64,000 bases of DNA from Chitinophagaceae bacterium (GTDB taxonomy: Bacteria > Bacteroidota > Bacteroidia > Chitinophagales > Chitinophagaceae): the NCBI GenBank assembly GCA_016720565.1, contig JADKKJ010000012.1, positions 434,001 through 498,000 of the forward strand, written 5' to 3'. This document shows positions 39,808 through 49,837 of this stretch, piece by piece (position 1 is the first letter of the stretch; each line of letters opens with the position of its first letter). The notes beneath the pieces are model-generated. The model made no database searches and was not told the DNA's origin. It saw only the letters and a list, made by a program, of their open reading frames with translations. The translations under genes and the position numbers were made by a program.

Positions 39808-40401
39808 ATGAGGAATTTGGTTTTATCCCTGCTGATGGGAATCTTACTGGCAAACTGCACGTACGCTCAACAATTCCAGGTAGCAACAACAGGGGGAGAT
39901 GGCTATCAATTATTGATATCTAAAAGGGATTTTGCCACCCGGTTCGATCGGGAGATAGCGCCCTATTTAGGCGATGGCAAAACAACAGAGAAGTTCAGGT
40001 TTGAAGACCTGCTGATCGATGACCCTGCAGCTTCAGATAATGGAACCCATGCTTACCTGGTACTGAAAGCAAGCTCTGATAAGCAAACCATCAGTATTGG
40101 AGTAACGCTGATAAAAAATGTGATCAGCAACCGGGAAACAAGATTATACCTGCCCAGCCTGGGCCTGGCAAGTGAGGATAATATAACAACAAACATGGCG
40201 GGCGGTGAAGCGGGTTGGAAATGTACCTCATCAAAAACAGAATGCGGGGGCTGCCGGAGAGTGAGAGAGAATGGAGCAGTGGTGGCATGCCCCTGTTTTT
40301 CTGGAGATGGCAATTGTGTGTTTGAGATCACAGGCGGTGGAGGGAATAACTGGCCTGCCTGGCTCACCACTTTGATCACCACCATCCTTCGAATGTTCTG
40401 A
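39808..40401 (+). CDS. secreted Cys-rich protein of unknown function
   Basis: From ATG 39808 this is about 197 residues with a signal peptide (LVLSLLMGILLANCTYAQ). An acidic/mixed middle region of about 100 residues follows, then a Cys cluster at about 140-172 (KCTSSKTECGGCRRV and VVACPCFSGDGNCVF; seven Cys in 33 residues). The end is a short hydrophobic tail (WPAWLTTLITTILRMF). The cluster could bind a metal or form disulfides in the envelope. It stands alone between two terminators. I recognise no family. The GTG two codons earlier is an alternative start. Confidence 0.6.
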   Translation: MRNLVLSLLMGILLANCTYAQQFQVATTGGDGYQLLISKRDFATRFDREIAPYLGDGKTTEKFRFEDLLIDDPAASDNGTHAYLVLKASSDKQTISIGVTLIKNVISNRETRLYLPSLGLASEDNITTNMAGGEAGWKCTSSKTECGGCRRVRENGAVVACPCFSGDGNCVFEITGGGGNNWPAWLTTLITTILRMF

Positions 40402-40430
40402 TCTTTTCGCAGTACGTTTCCTTGTCTCAA

Positions 40431-40475
40431 GTCGGTAAAGGGGAGCGCCAACTCCCCTTCCGACTTATTTATTTT
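40431..40475 (+). terminator. terminator after the Cys-rich protein
   Basis: GTCGG plus AAGGGGAG (40431-40445) pair with CTCCCCTT plus CCGAC (40452-40464), with a two-base bulge, followed by a T-rich stretch. Confidence 0.75.
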
Positions 40476-40566
40476 CTTCCGATCGTTTTTTCCAGATTCG
40501 AAGGATAACCTCTGCAATTTTGCCGATTTCATGCGGAGTAGTTACCCACTGAGAAAAGAAATGCAA

Positions 40567-40601
40567 AAGGCCGATGCAGAAACAGTTTCCGCATCGGCCT
40601 T
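40567..40601 (-). terminator. terminator after the alpha-2-macroglobulin gene
   Basis: GGCCGATGC (40569-40577) pairs with GCATCGGCC (40591-40599), with an inner GAAAC/GTTTC stem. On the minus strand it is followed by TTTT. It begins 17 nt past the stop codon. Confidence 0.75.
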
Positions 40602-40615
40602 AACCTGCAATGAAA

Positions 40616-43600
40616 TTACCGTATCACACGCACAATTCCCGCACCGTTATACGAATGAAATTCTCCGTTATACATAGCGTCCGCATTTACAGGGCCTAAC
40701 CTGAAATTTCCCGGGCTAACGGCCCTTACCGCGTAATAGTAGGTTTGCCTGGCGCTGGCAGCATCTACAAAGAAATGAATACGATCATCACGTACATCCA
40801 GTGCTGTAGGAGTAGAAGCATTCTTTATCCAATCCATACCAGGGATCTCTTTTGTCCGTGGATTCTCTATTTCAAATCCGGCAGGCAGGATATCTGTGAT
40901 CACAATATTCTCAATACTGCTATTGAATGAACGCTCAAGGGTAATACCGATAACCACCAGGTCATTTTGCTTAAAGGTATTATTGCTGATCACCTGTCCT
41001 TTTCTATCATAGAACTGCCTGCGCACTTTGATATAGCTGTCTTCTTCTTTATAGCTGCCGGTGCTGCTTATACCTTCTGTTTCCCATGAATAATACAAAC
41101 GCCCTGTTCCTTTCGTAACCACTTCTATCACTGGTTTTGATCCATTATCCAGTGGCACCTGCAGTGAACCATGGGTTACATCTACTGTTCCTACCGACTT
41201 GCCGTTCACTTTTACTTCAGCAGTAACCGTAGAGGCATTGGCGCTGCGCGCCTGTTTGCCAAGGGCGAGGAATGCAAAGGCCCTTTCCTGGGTACTCAGC
41301 CAGTTACGTGACTTTAATTTCATGGAAAGATGTTTTGCCATCAATGGCACCTGTGAATTTCCAGGATCCACTTCCAGCAATGCGCTTAATGCAATGCCTT
41401 CATCCCTTACATCAGAATAAAAACTACCTCCCGATTGAGGAACGGATTCCTCTCCGCTGAAAGAAGTTGGAAGCATGGCAGAGAAAGAACGCTTATCACC
41501 TGCTACAGCATAGGCGGCCGCCAATAAATAACGACTATCTAAAGCCAGCAGGTTACCATTGGCTTTATAGTAATTCATAGATGGAACGTTGGCACGTTCG
41601 GCCATGGCCAGCACATATAAACTATAGGCGATCTCCTTAGGTGCTATCTTTTTATTCTGATCGCGATTATAATAATAGATAATGGTCTGGCGACTCTTCA
41701 ACTTATTATTTATAAAATTCAACATGGTGTTGAGCAAACTATTGTCCACATCAAATCCTGCCTTCTTCGCTTCCAGCAGGAAATGCGCCGCGTAAATGGT
41801 CGTCCACCAGTCCTCTTTCCCTTCCCCATCCCATAATGTGACCGCACCATTGTAGAGCTGTCGCATTTTTATTTTACGGATAGCCTCCATAATATTATAA
41901 TTCGCATTCTGCTTGTTCTCTTTCGAATTGCGTGACTGCATCAGATCGGCCAGGTCTCCAAAATACAGCTGTGGGAAGGCGGCTGAAACAGTTTGCTCGG
42001 TGCATCCGTATGGATATTGCACCAGCGAACGAAGCAGGGAACCTAATTCCAATACCGGAGAACGGCTGACCACCAGGCTATAGCTTACAGAACCAGGCAT
42101 CAGGTCATTATTTCCCAGGCTGAGTTTTTGGGTGCTTCCTCCTGTAATGGATCCGGCACCGGTATTCTTCTGCAAGGTGGAAGGTGGCCTGACCGATATA
42201 TCAGTGGCATCGGTAAATTTCTCACCCAGACCATTCACGGTTACCGTGATCTTAGCCACGTTGATCGTATTATCAGCAACGATCTTATACTCGGCCCTGC
42301 CTTCCGTTTTAGCGGGAAGGGTTAAGGTTTGTGTAGATGATCCAACCAGTTTTAATGGACCTTCCAGTTTTATGGAAGCAAACGCATTAATTGATTTTGC
42401 GGTGGTATTTGTAAGAGTGACCGGCACATTCACGGTATCTCCCGGACTAAGAAAACGTGGCAGGGCTGTACTGATCACGATAGGATCAGCCACGGTCATG
42501 GTTTGATCTGTGGCGCCAAAGGATTTTCCTTTATAAGAAACCGCCATCAGGCGAAGTTCCCCGCTGAACTGTGGAATATCAAATTCAAATTCAGCGACAC
42601 CATTACCGTCGACTTTTTTTATACCGCCCCAATAACTCACTACCCTGATCCTTTTGGCAGGCATGGGATTGGATCTTTTATCCATATTCCCTTCTCCATC
42701 ACCACCCGTACTGCTAAGACGGGCTCGCACTTCCTCAAACAACAAGGGATACATATCAAATGCTGTAATACCGAGGGCTTTTTTCTGGTAAAAATAATCG
42801 TAGGGATCCGGTGTTTTAAAATCGGATACCTGCAATACACCATTATCTACGGCAGCCAGCGTAACATAAGAACCAGGGGCAGCCTTCACCTGCACTTTCT
42901 GATGGGTCCTTGATCTTACATTCTTCTGAGCCACCAGGCTCATATCTATACGGCGTGATTTTTCTGTTACGGATATATTCTTAAAGCCATGGGCAACTGT
43001 AAGCGGGATATCCGATACTTCATGTGGTTTTATCAGCGTAGCGGTAATGTACACATTGGGCACATCCTCCGCACTAAGAGGTAATTCAAGGCTGGCAGTA
43101 CGATTATCCACTTCCACATACTGGTGGAACAATAAACGATCTGTTTCCAGAGTTACCAGCATTTTTCCGCTGAAAGGTGTTTTGAATAAAGCTTTTACTT
43201 TATCCCCTGTTTCATAAGATCGCTTGTCCAATTCAATTTCAATATTTCCTTCTTTGCTAACATCAAAAGAAGTGCTTGTCATTCCATAGGAACCATAACT
43301 ATAAAAGCCGCGGCTCACATAACTGTTGGCTCCGGGAGCGTAGACCCTGACTTCATAATCACCAGGTGTACGAGGCACAAAACTAAAGGTGGTATTAGCA
43401 CCAACGCTTAATTGCTGGTCCGATAAGGTCTTATCCTGCTTCTGAGATTCATACCTGAAATAGCTACCGCTTTTGGTAAGAACAGTACGGTATTCATGTT
43501 TGATCACCACTACCCGGGCGTTTCCATTTACCGCATTTCCATCCTTATTAACAGCTACCAGTTGAAGCTTCATGGACTGGTTCAATGGATAATAATAGGA

Positions 43601-46039
43601 CCAGTCTTGTTTTATTCCAAAGAAAATATCCTGTGTAAAAATATCCACCCTGGTTAGGCGGCTTACCGGGCGACCGGTTTCATCAAATACAGTCGTATAG
43701 AAACTTGTTTGCAGGGCGCCCATATTGGAATAGGTCTCGGGTACTGTATAATTCAAACTGGCATTTCCTTCAGCGTCCGTAACCCCGTTGCTTAATTGTT
43801 TATCGAAGAAACTGGTTTGATTGGCCAGGCTGAAATTATAATCCGGGAATTTTTCCGAACTGAAATTCTTTTGTTTGGTCTGGATCTCCGTTTCGTAGTT
43901 TCTGTTGGCGGCAGGAGGGCCAAAGAAATTCATAGCATTAATGGATAGCAGTGCACTTTCTCCTTTGCGAAGAAAATCACGGCTTAACCTGGTACTCACC
44001 CTGATACGATCCGGTACAAATTCCTCAACAGAAAAACTTTTAGAGGCCAGCAATATATCATTGGAAGTATAAACTTCCAGCGTATAGCTACCGGTGATGG
44101 CATTCGTGGAAAGGTCAATGGAAGATTCCATGGATCCCTCTTCATTTAAACTTTTTCTTAATGTTTTCAATTCCTTGCCATTGGGAAGCAGGAATTTCAA
44201 TTTCAATGGCACATCACCGGGTGAGCGCCATTCACCATCCCTGAGAATTACGGAGAAATTGATCTTTTCCCCCGGGCGGTAAACATCCCTTTCAGCATAT
44301 ACAAATGCATCAAATCCGGAAGGATTATTTCTTTTGCCGCCTACGTCAAACCTGGAGGTATTCACCCGAGAATTACCAAATGGCAGGTAATTAAAATCAT
44401 CGGCTGTCTTTGCGATCACCATGGCAGGTTTAAATCCGCTGAGACCGCTTTTCGCATAATCTATTGTGGCAATTCCATCTTTATCGGTTGAACCAGTGCC
44501 GATAAGCTGGTTATTCACAGCATAAACAGAAACAGTGACCCCATTTACCGGATCAGCGGTCTTCAGTGAATTAGTGAATACATAGATCTTATCTTCCGCC
44601 TGTTTGGTGATCAGTCCCAGGTCGGAAACAGAAATGAAGCGGCTGTCTTTTACCCAGTAATCCTGGGAAGATCTAACCACCACATGGTAAATGCCTTTAA
44701 ATTCCGGGATCAGGCTTTCAAACGCAGCCATATTCAGTAACCGCCCAGACCCTGAAGCTGGCAGGCTGCGGGCATCAATTTCTTTTTCATAGATCACATC
44801 TCCCAATGAACCTTCGCCTCCTCCATATTCGTCGGAGCTAACCCCCATTTCTCCCCCGTCATATTCATATTCTGCATCGGGGCCGCTTCCCTGGTCTGCC
44901 GGAGTATACCCGTATTTATGCGCCATCAGCAGGTTGTTCTCATAGATCTTTGAAATGATGATCTTGATTTTGGGAGTATTCGTGATCTGCACTTCAATAT
45001 TCTTACCTCCTTTTTTGGATAGGTAGACCGCTTTGCTGTTGGTGAACCGGATATTTGATTCCAGTTCTCCGAATCCTACTCCACCCTGGTATTCTTCTTT
45101 CATCATACCACCCAGCTTACCTCTGAGCCCCTGCCCAATGGTCAATGAATAAGCTTTGTCCACATCAAATTTACTGCTCCGGATAATGAACCCGTTCTCG
45201 TCAGGCTCCACCGTAAATGGAACAACGGGGTCCAGTTTAATAAAAGAACTGATGTTGCCCGAAACCTGTTGGCTGGTGGATACTTTCAGCACTCCTTCCA
45301 TGCCATCGTGTTCAGCTTCCACCCTATTAATATTCAGCACATAGGGAGAAGAGATTGTAATGGGATTAATGATCTTTTCATCCGTTGCTGTGTTCCCTTT
45401 TAAAGGTTTAAGCCCTTTGTCGATGATCAGTTTTGCATCCAGTGAATGATCCTCGGTTTTTATAGCCGGAAGTTTGATCGATATCTTTTCGGAGGCTGAA
45501 GCAGTGATCACAGAAATTTCTGTGGGTTTTCCATCCACTTCCAGTTTGAGGTGATTACGAATGTCATCAGGGTTTACTGCATAATTAAATACCAGTTCCA
45601 GTTGTGCAGTGGCTGTAGTTCCGCTTTCACCTACCCAATTTACCTGGGCATTGTCAAGACTAAGGCCTGGGGTATGAAAGCTGATATCCCCGCCTTTAAG
45701 GGAATTATACTTACTGTATTTAAAAAGCGCATTCTTTGCGCTGGCCTTGTAGTTAGTTGCGGGAGCCAATGGTTCCGAAGGAGAGAAAACCAGTTCATCG
45801 GGCGCCTGCCACCTGAACCTTCCTTTGATCGCGGGTTCGAATTTAAAATAGTCGGTAGAATCCCAATTGTTCAGCAATGAATCATTGATCATGGATTGGT
45901 TGAACCGGAATACCAGGTTACCAAGTAAAGGAACTTCTCCTTTGGCGTTCGTAAAGCTGAGGGTAGCGCTGTTCTTTGAACAGGCAGATAAAAAAATAGC
46001 TCCGGCAATAAGCGGAACCAGGTAGAGTTTAAAACGCAT
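40616..46039 (-). CDS. bacterial alpha-2-macroglobulin lipoprotein (YfhM-type)
   Basis: This 1807-residue protein has a lipoprotein signal (LIAGAIFLSACSKNS; lipid Cys20), then a series of macroglobulin-like beta domains. The MG2 region includes AYVFAERDVYRPGEKINF-like wording (DAFVYAERDVYRPGE). The A2M core has ISTALPRFLSPGDTVNVPVTL and the thioester domain YPYGCTEQTVSAAFPQ. The CTEQ thioester with Cys about residue 1346 is intact, so it should trap attacking proteases covalently. A C-terminal receptor-like domain closes the protein. It is divergent from pbpC 293 nt away; this A2M/PBP1C pairing is well known in bacteria and implies joint periplasmic defence and wall repair. Confidence 0.92.
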   Translation of the reverse strand: MRFKLYLVPLIAGAIFLSACSKNSATLSFTNAKGEVPLLGNLVFRFNQSMINDSLLNNWDSTDYFKFEPAIKGRFRWQAPDELVFSPSEPLAPATNYKASAKNALFKYSKYNSLKGGDISFHTPGLSLDNAQVNWVGESGTTATAQLELVFNYAVNPDDIRNHLKLEVDGKPTEISVITASASEKISIKLPAIKTEDHSLDAKLIIDKGLKPLKGNTATDEKIINPITISSPYVLNINRVEAEHDGMEGVLKVSTSQQVSGNISSFIKLDPVVPFTVEPDENGFIIRSSKFDVDKAYSLTIGQGLRGKLGGMMKEEYQGGVGFGELESNIRFTNSKAVYLSKKGGKNIEVQITNTPKIKIIISKIYENNLLMAHKYGYTPADQGSGPDAEYEYDGGEMGVSSDEYGGGEGSLGDVIYEKEIDARSLPASGSGRLLNMAAFESLIPEFKGIYHVVVRSSQDYWVKDSRFISVSDLGLITKQAEDKIYVFTNSLKTADPVNGVTVSVYAVNNQLIGTGSTDKDGIATIDYAKSGLSGFKPAMVIAKTADDFNYLPFGNSRVNTSRFDVGGKRNNPSGFDAFVYAERDVYRPGEKINFSVILRDGEWRSPGDVPLKLKFLLPNGKELKTLRKSLNEEGSMESSIDLSTNAITGSYTLEVYTSNDILLASKSFSVEEFVPDRIRVSTRLSRDFLRKGESALLSINAMNFFGPPAANRNYETEIQTKQKNFSSEKFPDYNFSLANQTSFFDKQLSNGVTDAEGNASLNYTVPETYSNMGALQTSFYTTVFDETGRPVSRLTRVDIFTQDIFFGIKQDWSYYYPLNQSMKLQLVAVNKDGNAVNGNARVVVIKHEYRTVLTKSGSYFRYESQKQDKTLSDQQLSVGANTTFSFVPRTPGDYEVRVYAPGANSYVSRGFYSYGSYGMTSTSFDVSKEGNIEIELDKRSYETGDKVKALFKTPFSGKMLVTLETDRLLFHQYVEVDNRTASLELPLSAEDVPNVYITATLIKPHEVSDIPLTVAHGFKNISVTEKSRRIDMSLVAQKNVRSRTHQKVQVKAAPGSYVTLAAVDNGVLQVSDFKTPDPYDYFYQKKALGITAFDMYPLLFEEVRARLSSTGGDGEGNMDKRSNPMPAKRIRVVSYWGGIKKVDGNGVAEFEFDIPQFSGELRLMAVSYKGKSFGATDQTMTVADPIVISTALPRFLSPGDTVNVPVTLTNTTAKSINAFASIKLEGPLKLVGSSTQTLTLPAKTEGRAEYKIVADNTINVAKITVTVNGLGEKFTDATDISVRPPSTLQKNTGAGSITGGSTQKLSLGNNDLMPGSVSYSLVVSRSPVLELGSLLRSLVQYPYGCTEQTVSAAFPQLYFGDLADLMQSRNSKENKQNANYNIMEAIRKIKMRQLYNGAVTLWDGEGKEDWWTTIYAAHFLLEAKKAGFDVDNSLLNTMLNFINNKLKSRQTIIYYYNRDQNKKIAPKEIAYSLYVLAMAERANVPSMNYYKANGNLLALDSRYLLAAAYAVAGDKRSFSAMLPTSFSGEESVPQSGGSFYSDVRDEGIALSALLEVDPGNSQVPLMAKHLSMKLKSRNWLSTQERAFAFLALGKQARSANASTVTAEVKVNGKSVGTVDVTHGSLQVPLDNGSKPVIEVVTKGTGRLYYSWETEGISSTGSYKEEDSYIKVRRQFYDRKGQVISNNTFKQNDLVVIGITLERSFNSSIENIVITDILPAGFEIENPRTKEIPGMDWIKNASTPTALDVRDDRIHFFVDAASARQTYYYAVRAVSPGNFRLGPVNADAMYNGEFHSYNGAGIVRVIR

Positions 46040-46332
46040 AAGTTAAGGTTATGGGTAATTGCGAATCCTCGCAATGGTTCAAAAGTTAGGCAAGTTTGAG
46101 AAAACAAAAAATAAAGCTGCGTGATTATTACGCACAGTCATTATAAAGGGGAAACAGCTAAGGAGGAAGGTCCGGGATGTTCCGGAACGAGTCGGGATCC
46201 ATAAAAGGAAGTATTGCTCAGGAAAGATAAACAGAAGTTTGTCTTAGTTGCAAATCCAAAAAAATAAAATATTGTTAATCACCTGCTGCGGGTAAAACAA
46301 CCCGGCGAATAAAACCCTGATATTTGTATGAC

Positions 46333-48660
46333 ATGAAACTCCTAAGGCGAATAAATTTCAGGAAGCTGTTCAAATGGACAGGCATTTCACTATTAGGATT
46401 GGTGTTGATCTTCTTCCTGCTGAACTTTATCTTTCCCCTGCCCGACCAGATAGAATACTCAACTGTGATCACAGATAATAAAGGGGAAGTGGTTCATGCA
46501 TTTTTGACCCGCGACCAGAAATGGAGAATGAAGACAGAGCTGGAAGAGATCTCTCCGCTATTGCAAAAAACCATCGTAGCCAAAGAGGACCGCCATTTCT
46601 ATTCTCATCCGGGCGTTGACCTGCTGGCGGTTACCAGGGCTTTCTTCACGAATATTTTCCGTATGCGACGTACTTCCGGCGCCAGCACCATTACCATGCA
46701 GGTAGCCAAAGCCCTGGAGCCTGGCAAGCGCAATATATGGAGTAAGATCAGGGAGATGTTCCGTGCTTTCCAACTGGAGATGAGGTACAGTAAGAAACAG
46801 ATCCTGCAACTTTATCTGAACCTGGTTCCCTATGGTGGAAATATCGAAGGCGTAAAAGCCGCTTCACTTTTTTATTTTAAGAAAAATCCAGATCATTTAT
46901 CACTGGCAGAGATCACTTCACTGAGCATCATTCCCAACCGACCGGGCAAACTGATCATTGGGAGGAATAATGAGCTTATTGTGAAGGAAAGGAATAAATG
47001 GCTTCACCGATTTGCCGAGCGGAAAGTGTTTTCTGAGAAAGAAATTGAGGATGCCCTGGCGGAGCCGCTAAAGGCAAGCAGGGAAAGCCTGCCCCGTTAT
47101 ATACCACATCTTTCATACAAACTTCGGGGACTGGCCAGCAGGGAAAAACCAAGCATTAAAACTTATATCGATCTGAATACACAGCTGAAGACAGAAAAAC
47201 TGGTGGAAGATTATGTGAGGATCCAGCGGTTAAAGGGTATCCAGAATGCAGCGGTAGTCATTATTGATAATGCTACACATCAGGTGATCAGCTATGTGGG
47301 ATCCTCCAGATTTGCAGATACTATTGACGGAGGACAGGTAAATGGAGCCGCTGCGGTAAGGCAACCCGGCAGCACATTGAAACCACTTTTATATGGACTT
47401 TGTTTTGATGAAGGTTTGCTCACACCAAAGACCGTGATCACCGATGTGCCGGTCAATTATAATGGTTTCATCCCGGTGAATTATGATGATAAGTTCAATG
47501 GATATGTAACAGTGGAATACGCATTGGAACACTCATTGAATATTCCTGCGGTAAAATCGCTGAAAATGCTGGGCACAGAACAGTTCATTCAAAAGCTTTC
47601 CGGGTGCAATTTCAGGCAGATACAGAAGGACCGTAAAAAACTGGGGCTCTCCCTGATACTGGGTGGTTGCGGTACCAGCCTGGAAGAACTGACCGCCCTG
47701 TTCTCTTCTTTTGCAAATGAAGGTGAATACTATCCTTCTACTTATAGCGATCTGGATGCGGGGGGTAATCGCCAGCGCATAATGAGTAAGGGTGCCTGCT
47801 ATATGGTGAATGATATTCTTTCAAGGGTGAACCGGCCGGATTTTCCTTTGAACTGGTCCGCAACAGAACATATGCCTAAGATCGCCTGGAAAACAGGAAC
47901 GAGTTATGGCAAAAGAGATGCCTGGAGTATTGGGTATAATAAAAAATTTACGGTTGGCATATGGCTTGGGAATTTTTCTGGCGTTGGGAATCCCGACCTG
48001 AGCGGAGCCAATGTAGCCACTCCTTTATTGTTCCGCATTTTCAACAGCATCGATTATGACAGCGATGAAGGATGGTTCAGCCAGCCCGATGATTGCGACA
48101 TTCGACAGGTTTGCAGTGAGACCGGGTTAATTCCTTCTGCCCACTGCGATCATCTAACAAGCGACCTGTTCATTCCTTTGATCTCCTCAACTAAAGCCTG
48201 CGATAATTTTGAGGAAGTGATGATCAGTCCGGATGAAAAGATCTCCTATTGCCATAGTTGCGCACCAGCCTCAGGATATAAAAAGAAATGGTATAAACTT
48301 ACAGGGCCCGATATGCAAAGCTGGTATGAAGACCACCGGATCCAATACCAGCGTATCCCTCCGCATAATCCCTATTGCGAAGCCATCTTCCGGGGCTCAG
48401 CACCGGTGATTGAATCTCCTTCCAACGGCACCGAATACCTGATAAATAAAAAAGACCCTGAACCGCTGGAGTTGGTTTGCAAAACGGCCAATGATGCCGA
48501 TCGGGTATACTGGTATATAAACGATCGTTTTTATAAAAGTTGTTCGCCGGGGGAAAAACAATTTTTTGTACCTGCGGAAGGACAGGTGAAGATCTCCTGC
48601 ACGGATGATAAGGGAAGGAACAGGAATGTGAAGATCATGGTGAGAATGGTGGATCTTTAA
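46333..48660 (+). CDS. pbpC: penicillin-binding protein 1C (glycosyltransferase/transpeptidase)
   Basis: This 775-residue protein has an N-terminal membrane anchor (about 14-34). The GT51 domain has catalytic Glu85 in VAKEDRHFYSHPG and further motifs GASTITMQVAKAL and LNLVPYGGNIEGVKAA. The transpeptidase domain has active Ser about residue 347 in RQPGSTLKP, an SLN-like motif in EHSLNIPAVKSL and KTGTS in IAWKTGTSYGKRD. The C-terminal BiPBP_C-type domain begins at about 690 (SPSNGTEYLINKKDPEPL). It polymerises and crosslinks peptidoglycan. ATG 46333 gives the usual short cytoplasmic tail. Its stop overlaps the convergent gene's stop by 3 nt (TTAA). Confidence 0.92.
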   Translation: MKLLRRINFRKLFKWTGISLLGLVLIFFLLNFIFPLPDQIEYSTVITDNKGEVVHAFLTRDQKWRMKTELEEISPLLQKTIVAKEDRHFYSHPGVDLLAVTRAFFTNIFRMRRTSGASTITMQVAKALEPGKRNIWSKIREMFRAFQLEMRYSKKQILQLYLNLVPYGGNIEGVKAASLFYFKKNPDHLSLAEITSLSIIPNRPGKLIIGRNNELIVKERNKWLHRFAERKVFSEKEIEDALAEPLKASRESLPRYIPHLSYKLRGLASREKPSIKTYIDLNTQLKTEKLVEDYVRIQRLKGIQNAAVVIIDNATHQVISYVGSSRFADTIDGGQVNGAAAVRQPGSTLKPLLYGLCFDEGLLTPKTVITDVPVNYNGFIPVNYDDKFNGYVTVEYALEHSLNIPAVKSLKMLGTEQFIQKLSGCNFRQIQKDRKKLGLSLILGGCGTSLEELTALFSSFANEGEYYPSTYSDLDAGGNRQRIMSKGACYMVNDILSRVNRPDFPLNWSATEHMPKIAWKTGTSYGKRDAWSIGYNKKFTVGIWLGNFSGVGNPDLSGANVATPLLFRIFNSIDYDSDEGWFSQPDDCDIRQVCSETGLIPSAHCDHLTSDLFIPLISSTKACDNFEEVMISPDEKISYCHSCAPASGYKKKWYKLTGPDMQSWYEDHRIQYQRIPPHNPYCEAIFRGSAPVIESPSNGTEYLINKKDPEPLELVCKTANDADRVYWYINDRFYKSCSPGEKQFFVPAEGQVKISCTDDKGRNRNVKIMVRMVDL

Positions 48661-49814
48661 TTGACCAGCTTGATCACGCCCTCCTGCCATTTTACAAAAT
48701 ACAATCGCCTGTTCTCGAAATAATCGAGAGTCATATTTTGCCTGGATATTACCGGTTGAATATCATAATCTGTAAAGACGCGATATTGTTTTGTAGAGAG
48801 ATTGGAAGAAAGGTCGCTGCCGTATTTCTGCAGCATGCTTCCAAACCGCCACATTACTTCATAGCCACGAAACACCATGTCGCTGGGCCTGGCAAACATA
48901 TTCTCTTTAAAATAATTGTTGATAGCCGCGCTTACCTTGTCCAGTTTTGGATTGTAATAGGGAGTACTGTACACCAGGTCAACACCCCTGTATTCCGGGC
49001 GGTTAAACGGAAGGCCATCCCAGGTAGGCATACCCATAACAGTGGCTTTAAAACCGGTTTTTGAAAGCGAAGCCAGTTGCTGAACCATTCTTTTTCCAAA
49101 ATTCTCATCCATGGTTCCCGCAATACATAAGGTCTGATCGGTGGTATCCAGGTATTTTTTTAGCTCGTCAACAGTAAAACTATCATTTAACTCTACATAT
49201 CTCATTTTGATGGGGATCGCCCTGGTTGCCTTGCCCGCATCTTCAAAATAATTTTTTATGCGGTCTTCCAACTGGCCTTTTTTTCTGAATACGATCACCT
49301 GGTCAAGGCCATGATATTTCTGCACATATTTGTAGATCCCTTCGCATTGGGTACGAAGTGTGGGATTCAGCATTACATAAAAAGGATTGCCTGTAACGCC
49401 TCCGTCATTCGGCATATTCACATTGATCACCGGGATATTGGCCCTGGCACCCGCATCGGCCAGTGTTTTCACTTCCTGCGAACTGCAATGGGCAATGATA
49501 AGACCTACACTATCATGAATGGCTTTTTCCAGTTGATCTTCCAGGCGTTGCTTGGCAGAGCGGCTATCGTAAATATAAACTTCCAGGGGAGTGCCGGCTG
49601 CATTCATTGAATCTAAGGCAAGCTGGACCCCTTCATAGAACTCAAGACCGGGGTTAATGAACTTAGGGAAAACATTCTTCGCGTAACGATAACCGGAGGT
49701 ATCATTGAAAGCAGAATCAAGATACAGGGGGGCGAACACCGCAATGCGGGGCACCGACTGGCTTCTTGCTGCCAATGAAAATAAAACGACCAATAAGAAT
49801 AAGGTTTTCTTCAT
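48657..49814 (-). CDS. periplasmic type I binding-protein-like protein
   Basis: From ATG 49814 this is about 385 residues with a signal peptide (LFLLVVLFSLAARSQ). The type I periplasmic-binding fold is like amino-acid (Leu/Ile/Val) receptors: IAVFAPLYLDSAF, then GLEFYEGVQLALDSMNA, LIIAHCSSQEVKTLADAGA and the second lobe with GLDQVIVFRKKGQLEDRI. No ABC transporter genes are adjacent, so it may sense a ligand or act with the outer layer. It lies 23 nt after guaA on the same strand and may be cotranscribed. The ligand is unknown. Confidence 0.75.
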   Translation of the reverse strand: MKKTLFLLVVLFSLAARSQSVPRIAVFAPLYLDSAFNDTSGYRYAKNVFPKFINPGLEFYEGVQLALDSMNAAGTPLEVYIYDSRSAKQRLEDQLEKAIHDSVGLIIAHCSSQEVKTLADAGARANIPVINVNMPNDGGVTGNPFYVMLNPTLRTQCEGIYKYVQKYHGLDQVIVFRKKGQLEDRIKNYFEDAGKATRAIPIKMRYVELNDSFTVDELKKYLDTTDQTLCIAGTMDENFGKRMVQQLASLSKTGFKATVMGMPTWDGLPFNRPEYRGVDLVYSTPYYNPKLDKVSAAINNYFKENMFARPSDMVFRGYEVMWRFGSMLQKYGSDLSSNLSTKQYRVFTDYDIQPVISRQNMTLDYFENRRLYFVKWQEGVIKLVN

Positions 49815-49837
49815 ATATGCTTTCCACATTTACCGGT

